A stretch of 55,727 nt of DNA from Cyanobacteria bacterium REEB67 (GTDB lineage Bacteria > Cyanobacteriota > Vampirovibrionia > Obscuribacterales > Obscuribacteraceae). Both the position numbers and the translations under genes were made by a program. Under the pieces are notes generated by a model, which was not told the DNA's origin, made no database searches, and saw only the letters and a list, made by a program, of their open reading frames with translations. Positions 20,523-29,138 of this stretch are shown here, one piece after another (the stretch's first letter is position 1; the number at the start of each line of letters is the position of its first letter). The DNA is taken from the NCBI GenBank assembly GCA_018971775.1, contig JAGXAB010000042.1, forward strand, positions 1 to 55,727, in the 5' to 3' direction.

Positions 20523-21914
20523 CTACGATAGAGCTGCTCTGGCTACGGCGTCGGCGACGGCGGCGTGTACTTCGCGGTCGAGGATACTCGGCACGATACT
20601 ATCCATCTTGGTCTGCCCGCAGATGGCGCTGGCCGCTGCCAGCTTCATTTCATCGGTGAAGCGACTGGCGTGGGCGCGCAAAGCGCCGCGAAAAAGACCC
20701 GGGAAGGACAGAGCATTGTTAATCGTGCGGCCATCGGCGGCAAATATCGCACCATTGGCCAGGGCAACCTCTGGGAGGATTTCCGGATCTGGATTGGAGA
20801 GGGCGAGGATGACATGACCGGGTCTGATCATCGAGGGCTTGATCAAGCCTGGCACGCCGGTGGTGGCCACGACGACATCGCAATTGGACATGATTTCGGC
20901 AAGACTCATCGGCTCACCGCCATTGTCGGCCAGTCTCTGCATGGCGTCTGCACGCAGGTCGGCACCGCAGACGATTTTTACGCCATAGGATCGCAGCAAT
21001 TGGGCGATACCGGCACCGGCGGCGCCGAGGCCGATGATGCCGACTTTGCAATCGACGAGATGGAGGAGATTGCGCTGGGTGATCGTTTGCAAGGCGGCCA
21101 GCGTCACTACAGCGGTGGCATGCTGATCGTCATGGAGGACGGGGATAGGCAGCTCGGCTTGTAGACGTTCTTCTACTTCGAAGCAAGCCGGTGCGGCGAT
21201 ATCTTCCAGATGGATAGCACCAAATGTGGTGGCGATATTTTTCACGGTTTCGACGATGGTATCAACGTCGGTACTCTCGATCAAGATCGGAATAGCGCTG
21301 ATGCCGACGAGCTGTTCATAGAGGACGGACTTGCCTTCCATGACCGGCATGCCGGCCACCGGGCCGATATTGCCGAGACCAAGGATGGCCGTGCCATTCG
21401 TCACGACGGCGACGGAGTTGCCAATCGAGGTGTATGTGCGACTGGCGGTAATGTCTTTTTGAATCAAGCGACAAATCTGCGCCACGCCAGGTGTGTAAAT
21501 TTTGCGCATCTCGGCGATGCTGTCGAGGGGGAAGCGGCTTTTCATGGCGATCTTACCGCCCTGGTGCGCCAGCTCGACCGGGTCGATGATTGCTTCTACT
21601 TCGACACTTTCGAGGGCCTTGAGACCGTCGACGACATGGGCGAGGTGGGTTTCGTCATCGAGCTGCAGACTGATTTCACGCATCAAAAAGTCCGGGCCCT
21701 GAGCGACAATCGAAATCTCGCCGATATTGGCTCCGAGCTCACCGAGACGACTGGCCAGGCGGCCCAAATAACCCGGTTTGTCAAAAACTCTGACGCGCAA
21801 AATGCGCAATATTTTGGCTTCTCTAACAGCTGTCGGCATACCCATGTCTTCCAATAAAACCCGAAGGTGAAAAGTGATCCCGTACTCATAAACGCGCTCC
21901 ATAAACTCGATCAC
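20523..21914 (-). CDS. NAD(P)-dependent malic enzyme with N-terminal ACT domain
   Basis: Oxidative decarboxylation of malate to pyruvate, linking the TCA cycle to pyruvate. Residues of about 36-110 look like an ACT domain ([20 protein letters not shown]), a small-ligand-binding regulatory module found on some bacterial malic enzymes. The catalytic core follows: [11 protein letters not shown], a GKSVLYEQL lysine region, [13 protein letters not shown] and [11 protein letters not shown] (acidic metal ligands). The nucleotide-binding Rossmann motif is [13 protein letters not shown], followed by ALSNPDPEI and the FPGLFRGAL segment. Length (463 aa) fits bacterial short malic enzymes plus ACT. The first start is GTG at 21914 without a clear Shine-Dalgarno; ATG at 21902 (codon 5) is an alternative. 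NAD versus NADP preference cannot be read safely. Confidence 0.92.
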   Translation of the reverse strand: MIEFMERVYEYGITFHLRVLLEDMGMPTAVREAKILRILRVRVFDKPGYLGRLASRLGELGANIGEISIVAQGPDFLMREISLQLDDETHLAHVVDGLKALESVEVEAIIDPVELAHQGGKIAMKSRFPLDSIAEMRKIYTPGVAQICRLIQKDITASRTYTSIGNSVAVVTNGTAILGLGNIGPVAGMPVMEGKSVLYEQLVGISAIPILIESTDVDTIVETVKNIATTFGAIHLEDIAAPACFEVEERLQAELPIPVLHDDQHATAVVTLAALQTITQRNLLHLVDCKVGIIGLGAAGAGIAQLLRSYGVKIVCGADLRADAMQRLADNGGEPMSLAEIMSNCDVVVATTGVPGLIKPSMIRPGHVILALSNPDPEILPEVALANGAIFAADGRTINNALSFPGLFRGALRAHASRFTDEMKLAAASAICGQTKMDSIVPSILDREVHAAVADAVARAALS

Positions 21915-22037
21915 ATATCGAGACGGGAAGCTGCGTTTAGCAGTCAGGCCAATCTAACACCTCAAACAGGCTAGAGATCAGTCTTTTGACTTTTGTAAGG
22001 GCTTCTGCGCTGTTGCCGACTTGAGACGCCGCGGCCA

Positions 22038-23366
22038 TCAGCTTTCGGGCAGTAGGCGTCCTTTATGCTCGTCGATTTCGGTCCAGGTGCCAAACCAGCG
22101 CACGACTAAACCCTGAGCAGTTTTAAGGGGCACGGCCCGGCAGAGGTGCCAGAGATAATCGCGCCGGTGCTCAGCTCTGGTAGCGCTGGTCTTCGGTCGG
22201 TAAGCGCTCAGGTTATTGCGGCGGCCACCGAGGCCAAGTACTCTTTTGAGGCGAAACTCCACTTCAAATGGCTCGGCGCGCATAACGGCCTCGCGCCAGC
22301 GCTCTTCGTATTTCGGCAGGTCTTCCGTGTGTATGAGCAAGCGCCAGCCGCCATGCAGACTCTGCTCGCCGGTCAGACCGGTATATTCAAACCAGCGGTG
22401 ATTGAGGAAGTCGACCACACCATAGGCGTCTGCCGTCCAGACAATTTGCGGCATGGCATCGGCTATCACCCGCAGTTGCTCTTCGGCGACCACAAGCGAA
22501 TCGGTCAAGCGCTTTTGATCATCTATTTCGGTGGCGATCACGAGCCACTGATCGGCCGCCCCGGCGGTATTGAAAAAAGGCACCACTTTGAGCAGATGCC
22601 AGAGATAAAGACCATCTTCCCGGCGCAGTTTTACCTCTGCCTGGAAATCATCGCCAATCTCCTCAGGAGAGAAGGCACTTTCAGAGAAATTAGGTTGTTC
22701 GTCGGCGGCAAGCAAATTCTTCCAGTTCATTTTGTCTTCGCTTACAAAGCCCGAATAATGACGAAAATGTTCGTTGGCATAACTTACCGATCCATCGGCA
22801 GCCGCTACCCAGATCAGCTGGGGGATAGCCTCGGCCAGGGCGGCAAGATTGGCTTGCTTAATCGCCAGCTCTTTTTGCAGAGCTTTGCGATCGGTCATAT
22901 CGAGGAAGAAAACAAAACATTCATTGTCGGTCGGGCCGATTTTGGACATGGCGACAATAACGGGACGACGACCGGCCTCGCCTTGATCGGGCACCGACTG
23001 CACCGGCCCGGTTGCCAGCTCTGCCTCGAAGGGCTCGACCGCCCCCGATCCGGCCAGATTACTTACGGCGGTACGCACCTTTTCATGCCATTCGGGGCGG
23101 AACAACTGGAGCGCGTCCTGGCCGAAAATCAATTCGGATGCAGTCAATCCAATCAACTCGGCAAAGGTGGAGCTGACTTCGCGCAAGCGCAAATTGGTAT
23201 CGACGACAATCACGGGCGCGGGATTGCTGACGTAGCTGGTCGGTATGTCGAGGAAGTCTTTATTGCCCGCCATTGCTTTCAAACCGGCGATACGCTCCTG
23301 CACATTGGCGATTTCGTCTTTGAGTAAAACAGCTTTATCTAGATCGAAGTCCATGTGCCCACCCAT
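22038..23366 (-). CDS. PAS-domain array protein, probable C-terminal half of a split gene
   Basis: This 442-aa frame holds three PAS domains, at about 50-160, 180-300 and 305-435. The last two end in the PAC signature (WLVIATEIDDQKR and WFGTWTEIDEHKG). No histidine kinase, GGDEF, EAL, phosphatase or DNA-binding domain follows, so it is a sensor without visible output. The ATG at 23366 lies inside the end of the upstream PAS frame (28-nt overlap) and lacks a convincing Shine-Dalgarno. Its residues around DLDKAVLLKDEI continue the PAC motif that is interrupted at the end of the upstream frame. I therefore read it as the second half of one six-PAS protein separated by a frameshift. Independent translation from the internal ATGs is possible. 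Confidence 0.75.
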   Translation of the reverse strand: MGGHMDFDLDKAVLLKDEIANVQERIAGLKAMAGNKDFLDIPTSYVSNPAPVIVVDTNLRLREVSSTFAELIGLTASELIFGQDALQLFRPEWHEKVRTAVSNLAGSGAVEPFEAELATGPVQSVPDQGEAGRRPVIVAMSKIGPTDNECFVFFLDMTDRKALQKELAIKQANLAALAEAIPQLIWVAAADGSVSYANEHFRHYSGFVSEDKMNWKNLLAADEQPNFSESAFSPEEIGDDFQAEVKLRREDGLYLWHLLKVVPFFNTAGAADQWLVIATEIDDQKRLTDSLVVAEEQLRVIADAMPQIVWTADAYGVVDFLNHRWFEYTGLTGEQSLHGGWRLLIHTEDLPKYEERWREAVMRAEPFEVEFRLKRVLGLGGRRNNLSAYRPKTSATRAEHRRDYLWHLCRAVPLKTAQGLVVRWFGTWTEIDEHKGRLLPES

Positions 23367-24775
23367 TGCTCGATGTCACCGCGCTGATTGCGCACCGCCA
23401 CCGCTCTTGCTAGAAATGTCTCATAGTCCTGGTCTTCGAAATCATTCGGACCGGCTCCCTGTTTCTTCAGTCTAAACTGTACATCGAGGGCGTCGCCGGT
23501 TTTCACACAATTTTTCCAGGCATTGACATAGTTGCGCCGATCATCTTTGTGGATAAACAGAGCAAAATCCAGGCCCATACCGATATCCCGCCGCAGGCCG
23601 CTAAACTCGAACCAGCGATTGTTGAAGAAATCGATGCGACCATCGGCACCGGCGGTCCAGAGGATTTGCGGAATCTGATCGGCCAGGGATTGGAAGTTGC
23701 AGGCGCTCTCGAGGACGTCGTCTATGACCCGTTTGCGGCTGTCGATATCGGTCGAGGTGCCGATCCAAAATTTACGACCGCTGTTGCTCTGGTCGTAGGG
23801 CATGGCATTTACTTGCGGGGAAATGGCGGCGGCAAGCTGCAGCAGCCCCTCGAGCTGTCCGGGCAAGGGAGCGGTGAGCGGAATGGCCCGAAAAACGTGC
23901 CAGTAATATTGATCATTGCGACCGCGAATGCGTACTTCGCCAATAAGCGCTTTATGTTTTTGAAAAGCCTCGTTCCAGCGAGCGCTATTATTGACCAGGT
24001 CGTCGGGATGCATGGCCTGGGTGGCAAACAGACCGTCTTCGTCAGCGGCGTTCAAACCGGTCAATTCATAAAAACGTCTGTTGAAATGCCAGGTGCGTCC
24101 AAATTCGTCGACGAGAAAAACTTGATTGGGCATCTCCGACACGAGGGTGGCAAAAAGTGTTTGGCGCTCCCAGAGCTGTTCTTCCAGGGCCTTGGTCTCG
24201 CTCAGGTCCATCAAAAAAACATTCCACTGACTGGCATCGGCTTTCATCAAGCGAAAATTAACGGCTACGGGAATGTGCCTGCCATCACCGGCGATGCGCT
24301 CGGTGACGATCGCGCGGGTGACTATCACCCGGGCGAAATCCGCCAGGCAACTCTTCTCGAGCTTGGCAAACTGCTTGGGCACAAGCATTTCTTCGCGCAG
24401 ACTGCCGTCGTAAAATTGTTCGATTTTGTAGCCGAGCAATGCAGCACAGGCCCGGTTGGCCGCCAGAACCCTACCGCTGCGATCGACGCGGTAGCTCGGC
24501 GCCATGTTATTGGCGATCATATACTGGACGCGCGAAGCCGACTCGAGCAAAATCTTTTCGCGATCTTTGCTCGGACTGAACAGCGAACTTTCAACCAGCG
24601 CCGACTGCCCGGTGTATTTTTCCGCAAGATAAGCGGCCTTGGCCCGCGAGTGGGCGAGCAGGAGCTGACGTTCCTCGTCGCGCAGGGCGGCTAGTTGACG
24701 GGTCAAATTTTCGTTCTCGCTTTGTAGTGCAAGAACTTGTTCTAAATCCGCAGAATTAGAGCCGGAATTTACCAT
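23339..24775 (-). CDS. PAS-domain array protein, probable N-terminal half of a split gene
   Basis: The protein is about 478 aa from ATG at 24775; the frame extends to a TTG at 24799 with no better ribosome-binding site. It opens with a coiled-coil-like segment (LEQVLALQSENENLTRQLAA), then three PAS domains. These have the classic features FNRRFYELTGL, HPDDL and WHVFRAIPL, with a PAC motif WIGTSTDIDSRKR. The third ends abruptly at WVGTWTSI followed by TAG, exactly where Asp-x-x-Lys would be expected. The downstream frame supplies DLDK. PAS domains bind small molecules or cofactors and mediate dimerisation; the ligand is unknown. Confidence 0.75.
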   Translation of the reverse strand: MVNSGSNSADLEQVLALQSENENLTRQLAALRDEERQLLLAHSRAKAAYLAEKYTGQSALVESSLFSPSKDREKILLESASRVQYMIANNMAPSYRVDRSGRVLAANRACAALLGYKIEQFYDGSLREEMLVPKQFAKLEKSCLADFARVIVTRAIVTERIAGDGRHIPVAVNFRLMKADASQWNVFLMDLSETKALEEQLWERQTLFATLVSEMPNQVFLVDEFGRTWHFNRRFYELTGLNAADEDGLFATQAMHPDDLVNNSARWNEAFQKHKALIGEVRIRGRNDQYYWHVFRAIPLTAPLPGQLEGLLQLAAAISPQVNAMPYDQSNSGRKFWIGTSTDIDSRKRVIDDVLESACNFQSLADQIPQILWTAGADGRIDFFNNRWFEFSGLRRDIGMGLDFALFIHKDDRRNYVNAWKNCVKTGDALDVQFRLKKQGAGPNDFEDQDYETFLARAVAVRNQRGDIEQWVGTWTSI

Positions 24776-24835
24776 CAATTGAGATCTTTCAGCCTTCAAC
24801 GCTCGCGAGAGTCATTTTCGGGCCAACAACAATAA

Positions 24836-24865
24836 GCCAAAACGCCAGAAGCCAAAACGCCAGAA
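24836..24865. repeat. two tandem copies of a 15-bp repeat upstream of the PAS gene
   Basis: GCCAAAACGCCAGAA occurs twice in tandem, with a partial third copy (GTCAAAA) straight after. It lies in the 314-nt gap between the PAS gene start (24775) and the stop of the next minus-strand gene (25090). The rest of this gap is AT-rich with a run of seven C residues near 24920 and no supported gene. The repeat could be a promoter-proximal binding site or simple slippage. Confidence 0.5.
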
Positions 24866-25089
24866 GTCAAAATGACAATCTAAATGATCGCCGGAAACCT
24901 AAGATAGCACAAGAGGTGAACCCCCCCTTGCCAACCCTAAAATTTATCAGCTTCTCCTCAACTTACCAAATGACTCAAATCAACTCATAAAGCCATTTTT
25001 GCACACAAAGAATACTTTCGCCCAAAGTTCACCACCGGACAGAGGAAAAATCTCACTTTTTTGGCACTATCTTGGCTGGCAAAGAAGAG

Positions 25090-25821
25090 TTAGATGCGGA
25101 AGAAAGGCGTCTCGACTACTTTGTCGTCAAAGTAAACTTGGATCTGATACTGACCGGGGCCAACTTTAACCGAAGGGGCTACCATAGCGCCATCTTCGTT
25201 AGTTTTGCGAGAGAAGACCATGCCGCGATCGCTTTCCATAATGCGCACTTCGATATCGGAGATGGCATTATCGTCGTCGTCTTTGGCTTGCAAGAGCAAA
25301 CGCAAATTATTGTCGTCGACGAGCCAGCCGAGATTCATCTGCACACGTACGTGGTCGACCTGACGCTCGAAGGTGCCGAGCGAGACGAGCTGTGCTCCGA
25401 CGCCGCGAGTGGCGCCGGCCGGGACCATTTGTGTCCACTGACTGGCGAAGAGCATGTCTTGCCATGTATTGACGGCCGTTTCGCGGGCCTGACCAATCAA
25501 ATCCTTGAGCTTGAAGACGGCGCGGTCTGTGGCTTGCGAGGCGGCGGCGACAAGATTGCCGGCCTTCTCCGAAGCTTTTTCAGAAAGGGTCACGGTCGAG
25601 GCGACCATGCGGTCGGTAACCCTCTGCACGATAGCCTGGTCGCCCTGGGACAGGCTGCCGAACTGCGAAGCGTTCCACATTACCTCGTCGAAGAGTTTAC
25701 TCTCGCCGGGCAGCGGCAGATCTTCAAAATGACTACGGCAAAATTCTTCCAGGGAACGCACCATTTCGGTCTCGTCCTTGATTGCCATCACTTTTGCTAG
25801 TTTTTCGTTCAGCGTAGTCAT
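25090..25821 (-). CDS. unknown protein co-transcribed with a sigma factor
   Basis: This 243-aa protein is not recognised. ATG at 25821 has AGGAG 8 nt upstream. The N-terminal third is mostly helical and acidic; the middle is an Ala/Lys-rich helical stretch (SEKASEKAGNLVAAASQATD). The C-terminal 80 residues look like a beta-sandwich: LLLQAKDDDDNAISDIEVRI, then NEDGAM and GPGQYQIQVYF, reminiscent of extracellular or regulatory Ig-like folds. There is no signal peptide or membrane span. It starts 23 nt after the sigma factor stop, so the two form an operon. It is in the place usually held by an anti-sigma or effector gene but lacks the zinc-binding anti-sigma motif and a membrane segment. Its role is open. 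Confidence 0.7.
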   Translation of the reverse strand: MTTLNEKLAKVMAIKDETEMVRSLEEFCRSHFEDLPLPGESKLFDEVMWNASQFGSLSQGDQAIVQRVTDRMVASTVTLSEKASEKAGNLVAAASQATDRAVFKLKDLIGQARETAVNTWQDMLFASQWTQMVPAGATRGVGAQLVSLGTFERQVDHVRVQMNLGWLVDDNNLRLLLQAKDDDDNAISDIEVRIMESDRGMVFSRKTNEDGAMVAPSVKVGPGQYQIQVYFDDKVVETPFFRI

Positions 25822-25844
25822 CTGCCGTCTCCTAGATGCTTTTT

Positions 25845-26750
25845 TTAACTACGGGCCTCGTCCAGGTCCATTTTTTCTTTGAAGGCTTTGAGCGTTCGGA
25901 CGATTTTCTTGTCGATGGTATCTATACTCTTAGCGTCCATTTTTAGACACTCAATTAGATCTTCTCGCTTATATCCTTCAACATATTTCAAAACGAAGCA
26001 GGTACGGTGCATTTCGGACGGCAGCTCTTTCAAAATCTGTTCGATCAGGTCATTTAATAGAGCGTGGTCGGCAGGATTTCGTCCGCCGCCCCCGGAAGCG
26101 ACGACCGCCGAGTCCGGTCCAAAAAAGTCGTCGGGGCTGCGCCCGTCCTCTTCATCGAACATACTGTCGAGAGAGGTCGTGCGGTACTGGCTGGTTGTCG
26201 ACGGCTTATCGTCGAAGGCCTTGGCCGGTTTAATCGTTTTGACAATGACCCGGTTACCGTCCAGCTCCGCTTCGCGCACCTGCACAGGCCTGGCTTCAGC
26301 GGCCTCGCGGGCGGCAACGGTCAGGCCGGCATCGGCGCCGCCGGGCAAAACAGTGTCGTCAAAGGCATTTTCAGAAGCGTCTTCGGAGCCGTCTGCACCG
26401 GCGTCCGAGCCCGAGTCTTTGTCAGAGTCTTTGCTAGAGTCTTTGTCAGAGTCTTTGTCGGCGTTTTTCTCGGCGTCTTTATCGGAGCGGCGCTTGAGCG
26501 CAACTTTGTGATAGCGCTCGAGATTCTGGGCTATCGACTTATTGCAGGCGCTCAGACAGTAAGGAGCAAGCTTGGCGTCCGGATGGCCGGGATCGAAATG
26601 CATCGTGACAAGAAGCAGGGCGTTTTGCAGGATGTCTTCAATATCTTCATCGGTAGCAAGGCGAGCGCGAGATCTGATGTAACGCATCATTCTCTGCGGG
26701 GTGAAGTCCATCTCCCCCTTTAGAAATGCCCGGCTTTCCTTGCTATTCAT
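25845..26750 (-). CDS. ECF-like sigma-70 family factor with long acidic repeat linker
   Basis: At the N-terminus, residues of about 20-90 match sigma region 2 (DEDIEDILQNALLLV, then a helix ending in Lys-Arg-Arg). The C-terminus, about 240-295, matches region 4 (LPSEMHRTCFVLKYVEGYKREDL, then a helix-turn-helix-like stretch). The usual short linker is replaced by about 145 residues, starting with Lys-Asp/Asp-Lys-Asp-Ser repeats, then Asp/Glu/Gly-rich sequence. ECF sigma factors are usually near 180-200 aa, so 301 aa is long. The Lys-Asp repeats are written in a repetitive DNA tract at about 26400-26490. It directs RNA polymerase to a special promoter set; its target and signal are unknown. The downstream gene at 25090 is its likely operon partner. 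Confidence 0.75.
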   Translation of the reverse strand: MNSKESRAFLKGEMDFTPQRMMRYIRSRARLATDEDIEDILQNALLLVTMHFDPGHPDAKLAPYCLSACNKSIAQNLERYHKVALKRRSDKDAEKNADKDSDKDSSKDSDKDSGSDAGADGSEDASENAFDDTVLPGGADAGLTVAAREAAEARPVQVREAELDGNRVIVKTIKPAKAFDDKPSTTSQYRTTSLDSMFDEEDGRSPDDFFGPDSAVVASGGGGRNPADHALLNDLIEQILKELPSEMHRTCFVLKYVEGYKREDLIECLKMDAKSIDTIDKKIVRTLKAFKEKMDLDEARS

Positions 26751-26835
26751 TACCAGATTTATCTTTCAGATTATTTGGCGGACTTGCTTGCCAGACTAGT
26801 TTGCCATAAATTGCATGCCCACCAATGTTAGCAGG

Positions 26836-28680
26836 TTAAAGACCGATGCAGCTTGCGCCGGCGCCGCCGAAACCGACCAGATTCAGTGCTTCTTCCGGTA
26901 ATGCCCGGCGCAGAGGAGTTTCAATCATCAAAGCGGCAATTGTATGGCTGAGGGTCTTGGCATAAACGAGGGCCCGACCGCTGCCGTAGCGTTTGAGGCT
27001 ATATTTGGCAAAGGCAAAAATATTACGCAAGCTGCCCCAGCGGCGGCGCAAACGCAGGCCATCGGAGACTATATCGTCGTAATCGCCGGGGAGATCGCAG
27101 GGTCCATTGCTGAAATAATTGGCAGTGCGGCACTCGAGCACGCGACGGCCGCAGGCCCAGGCCCGGAAGCACATGTCGACGGCCTGGGCCTGGACAGTCC
27201 AGAGATTGGGGTCGAGGGCCTTGAGCTCGGTCAGATAATCGCGGGGAATGAGCATGGCGCTAAATCCATGCCAGGCGATAGCCGAGCAGTCGGTCGGTAA
27301 AGGGCCGCCGGTAAAGTTTGCCGAGGCGGCTGCTTCTCGACTGGAGCGCACTTCGGGGCGGGCGCCAACCAGAGGAGCAGTCTCTATCGTGGCAGAGGCA
27401 GCTGCCTCTTGCGCCGCTTTGACCAGACTGGTCAGACAGTTACTGCCCGGCAGGGCGCTGGCCAGAAGGACAAAGATATACTTGGCGTCACTGCCGCGAG
27501 CCACCTGGGCGAGCGTCGAGGCGACATTGATGCCGGCAGCTCTTCTATTTATACGAGTCTGAGCGACGGCATCCGGCACCATCATCTGGGCGTCGCACCC
27601 CTGGTCGGCGGCGCCGACAAAGCGGAAAGTCCGGAAGTCGCTGTCTTCATAGCGGGCCGCCTCGCCCTTCGGCCGATCGGCCAGGGCCAGACCGCCCCCG
27701 GCCGAAACAAACCAATAGCGGAGCTGACTGGCCGGATAGTGCATACCGGTCAGGTATTTTTGATAGAGGTCGTCCGCCACAGCGCCGTCCTGGTCGATGA
27801 CGACGACATCGACACGGGGCAAGTCCAGCTCCTGATCCGGGCCGGCACCCGACCCGCTTTTTGGCTGAGGCCCGGCAGCAGTATCCCGGCCCGGGCTTGC
27901 TGGCAAATCGTGCGCAGACGAGCCGTAGGAGCCGGCTTTGACGATAAATTGATAGGTTTCGTTTTCCGGGTCGGCGGCGAGATAGTCGCTCAGACCGGCA
28001 ATCGCCTCGGGCATACGGCCCTGCACCTCGGTCCTGGTCGTTTGCCAGCGATTGCGCTCGACGAGATCGAGGCGCAGACCGGCCGATTCAAAGGTTTCTT
28101 CGAGCAGGGCTCGGGTAAAAAATTTCATGTGAGTGTGGTCGAGCAGCCCGGTGGGCCGATAGGGCAAGCGCCCGCTGAGCAGGGACAAACGGATGTCGCC
28201 GTGGGCGACATGCGGTATCGAGCAGACGAGATAGCCGCCCGGAGCGAGCAGGGCTGCAGCCTGGCGCAAAGTACGCACAGGCTCGCGTAAATGCTCGAGG
28301 ACATCGGCGCACAAAACAACGTCAAACTGCCGCCCAGAAAGGGTTTCAGTCAAATCGGCCTTATCGAGATCGAGGACAAAAACTTCATGACCCTTCTCGC
28401 GAGCGGCCCTGGCGGCGTCCTCGTCGATTTCTACACCGACGACACTACAGGCATACTGTTCGGTCATCGCCGTAGTCAAAAAGCCGGTGCTCGATCCCAG
28501 CTCCAGGACGCGCTTGCTGCGACCGACACGACCGAGCAAACGACCGTAATGACTACCTTCGTCGAAGCTTTCGACATTATAGTCGTAGCGCAAAGATGAC
28601 AGACTGTCCGGCTTTTCTTCGATTGTCTCAAGGCTACGCAAGTGGGCACTCTCATATCTGGTCGGTTTTTCATCGGACAT
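26836..28680 (-). CDS. SAM-dependent methyltransferase fused to a glycosyltransferase-like domain
   Basis: In the 614-aa protein, residues of about 40-220 form a class I methyltransferase: motif I VLELGSSTGFLTTAM, acidic motif VVGVEIDEDA, VLCADVLEHL and a post-motif LLAPGGYLVCSIPH. This resembles enzymes that modify sugars or polysaccharide ends. After a Pro/Gly-rich spacer (about 255-285), the C-terminal half resembles a family 2 (GT-A) glycosyltransferase: DVVVIDQDG, YIFVLLASALPGSN and AVDMCFRAWACGRRVL. A clear catalytic DXD is not obvious, so the second domain may be degenerate. The start is ATG at 28680 with AGGG upstream. A role in surface glycan or glycoprotein tailoring is inferred. 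The gene is divergent from the small gene at 28887. Confidence 0.8.
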   Translation of the reverse strand: MSDEKPTRYESAHLRSLETIEEKPDSLSSLRYDYNVESFDEGSHYGRLLGRVGRSKRVLELGSSTGFLTTAMTEQYACSVVGVEIDEDAARAAREKGHEVFVLDLDKADLTETLSGRQFDVVLCADVLEHLREPVRTLRQAAALLAPGGYLVCSIPHVAHGDIRLSLLSGRLPYRPTGLLDHTHMKFFTRALLEETFESAGLRLDLVERNRWQTTRTEVQGRMPEAIAGLSDYLAADPENETYQFIVKAGSYGSSAHDLPASPGRDTAAGPQPKSGSGAGPDQELDLPRVDVVVIDQDGAVADDLYQKYLTGMHYPASQLRYWFVSAGGGLALADRPKGEAARYEDSDFRTFRFVGAADQGCDAQMMVPDAVAQTRINRRAAGINVASTLAQVARGSDAKYIFVLLASALPGSNCLTSLVKAAQEAAASATIETAPLVGARPEVRSSREAAASANFTGGPLPTDCSAIAWHGFSAMLIPRDYLTELKALDPNLWTVQAQAVDMCFRAWACGRRVLECRTANYFSNGPCDLPGDYDDIVSDGLRLRRRWGSLRNIFAFAKYSLKRYGSGRALVYAKTLSHTIAALMIETPLRRALPEEALNLVGFGGAGASCIGL

Positions 28681-28783
28681 TATCGCCCTATATTAATAGA
28701 TTGAGCGCCTTACCGTGATTAGAGGAAGCAAAGAGAGGCCAAAACCGGCCTGCCGACATTTTATATTTCCCCTGGAACCAGCC

Positions 28784-28879
28784 CCCGGGTGCCCCCGTCT
28801 TACCAGACATTGAAGACATATTGCCCGTCTCGACTTGAGCGACAGCCCGGCAAGAGGGCGGCGGAGAAGGGCACCCGGG
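28784..28879 (+). promoter_or_regulatory. 11-bp GC-rich inverted repeat abutting the Shine-Dalgarno of the 74-aa gene
   Basis: CCCGGGTGCCC at 28784-28794 is exactly complementary to GGGCACCCGGG at 28869-28879, with 74 nt between. The last bases of the right arm are part of the GGGAGG Shine-Dalgarno at 28877-28882. If transcribed, the stem would overlap the ribosome-binding site, so translation could be switched by structure. The regulatory role is inference; the repeat itself is plain in the sequence. Confidence 0.5.
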
Positions 28880-28886
28880 AGGACCA

Positions 28887-29111
28887 ATGGACATTACTCA
28901 GATCGCAATCAGCCGTGAAGAAAGCGTCATTCAGGTGGGAAACTGGCCATCGGTCGAGAATAACAATGGTGCCGCCATTGAAAACAATTGTGATGCAGCA
29001 CAGCTCGTGTCCAATCTCGCCGAGGCCAATGTGGCCATTTTAAATAACGGCCCAGTATGTGAAAACGGCCTTTGCCAGCTCGGTAGTTGGAAGCCGCGCA
29101 AAATTGCCTAA
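28887..29111 (+). CDS. small unknown protein (74 aa) with strong ribosome-binding site
   Basis: ATG at 28887 is preceded by a near-ideal GGGAGG at about 5 nt. The product is Asn-rich (VENNNGAAIENNCDAA) with three Cys, two of them in a PVCENGLC motif close to the end. It has two similar turns, VGNWPS near the start and LGSWKP near the end. No membrane span or signal peptide is seen. It is not a family I recognise. It sits divergently from the methyltransferase/glycosyltransferase gene and converges on the Cys/His protein at 29139. It could be a small regulatory or secreted peptide, or a peptide precursor. Being real rests mainly on the ribosome-binding site and the balanced composition. Confidence 0.55.
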   Translation: MDITQIAISREESVIQVGNWPSVENNNGAAIENNCDAAQLVSNLAEANVAILNNGPVCENGLCQLGSWKPRKIA

Positions 29112-29138
29112 ATACTCTTGCAACCGCAGCGTTCGCTG

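Noticed and set aside
22146..24694. Long open frames on the plus strand opposite the PAS genes (393 and 381 codons)
   Set aside because: They are antisense shadows in GC-rich coding DNA. The minus-strand frames show clear PAS motifs; the plus-strand ones match nothing and lack ribosome-binding sites.
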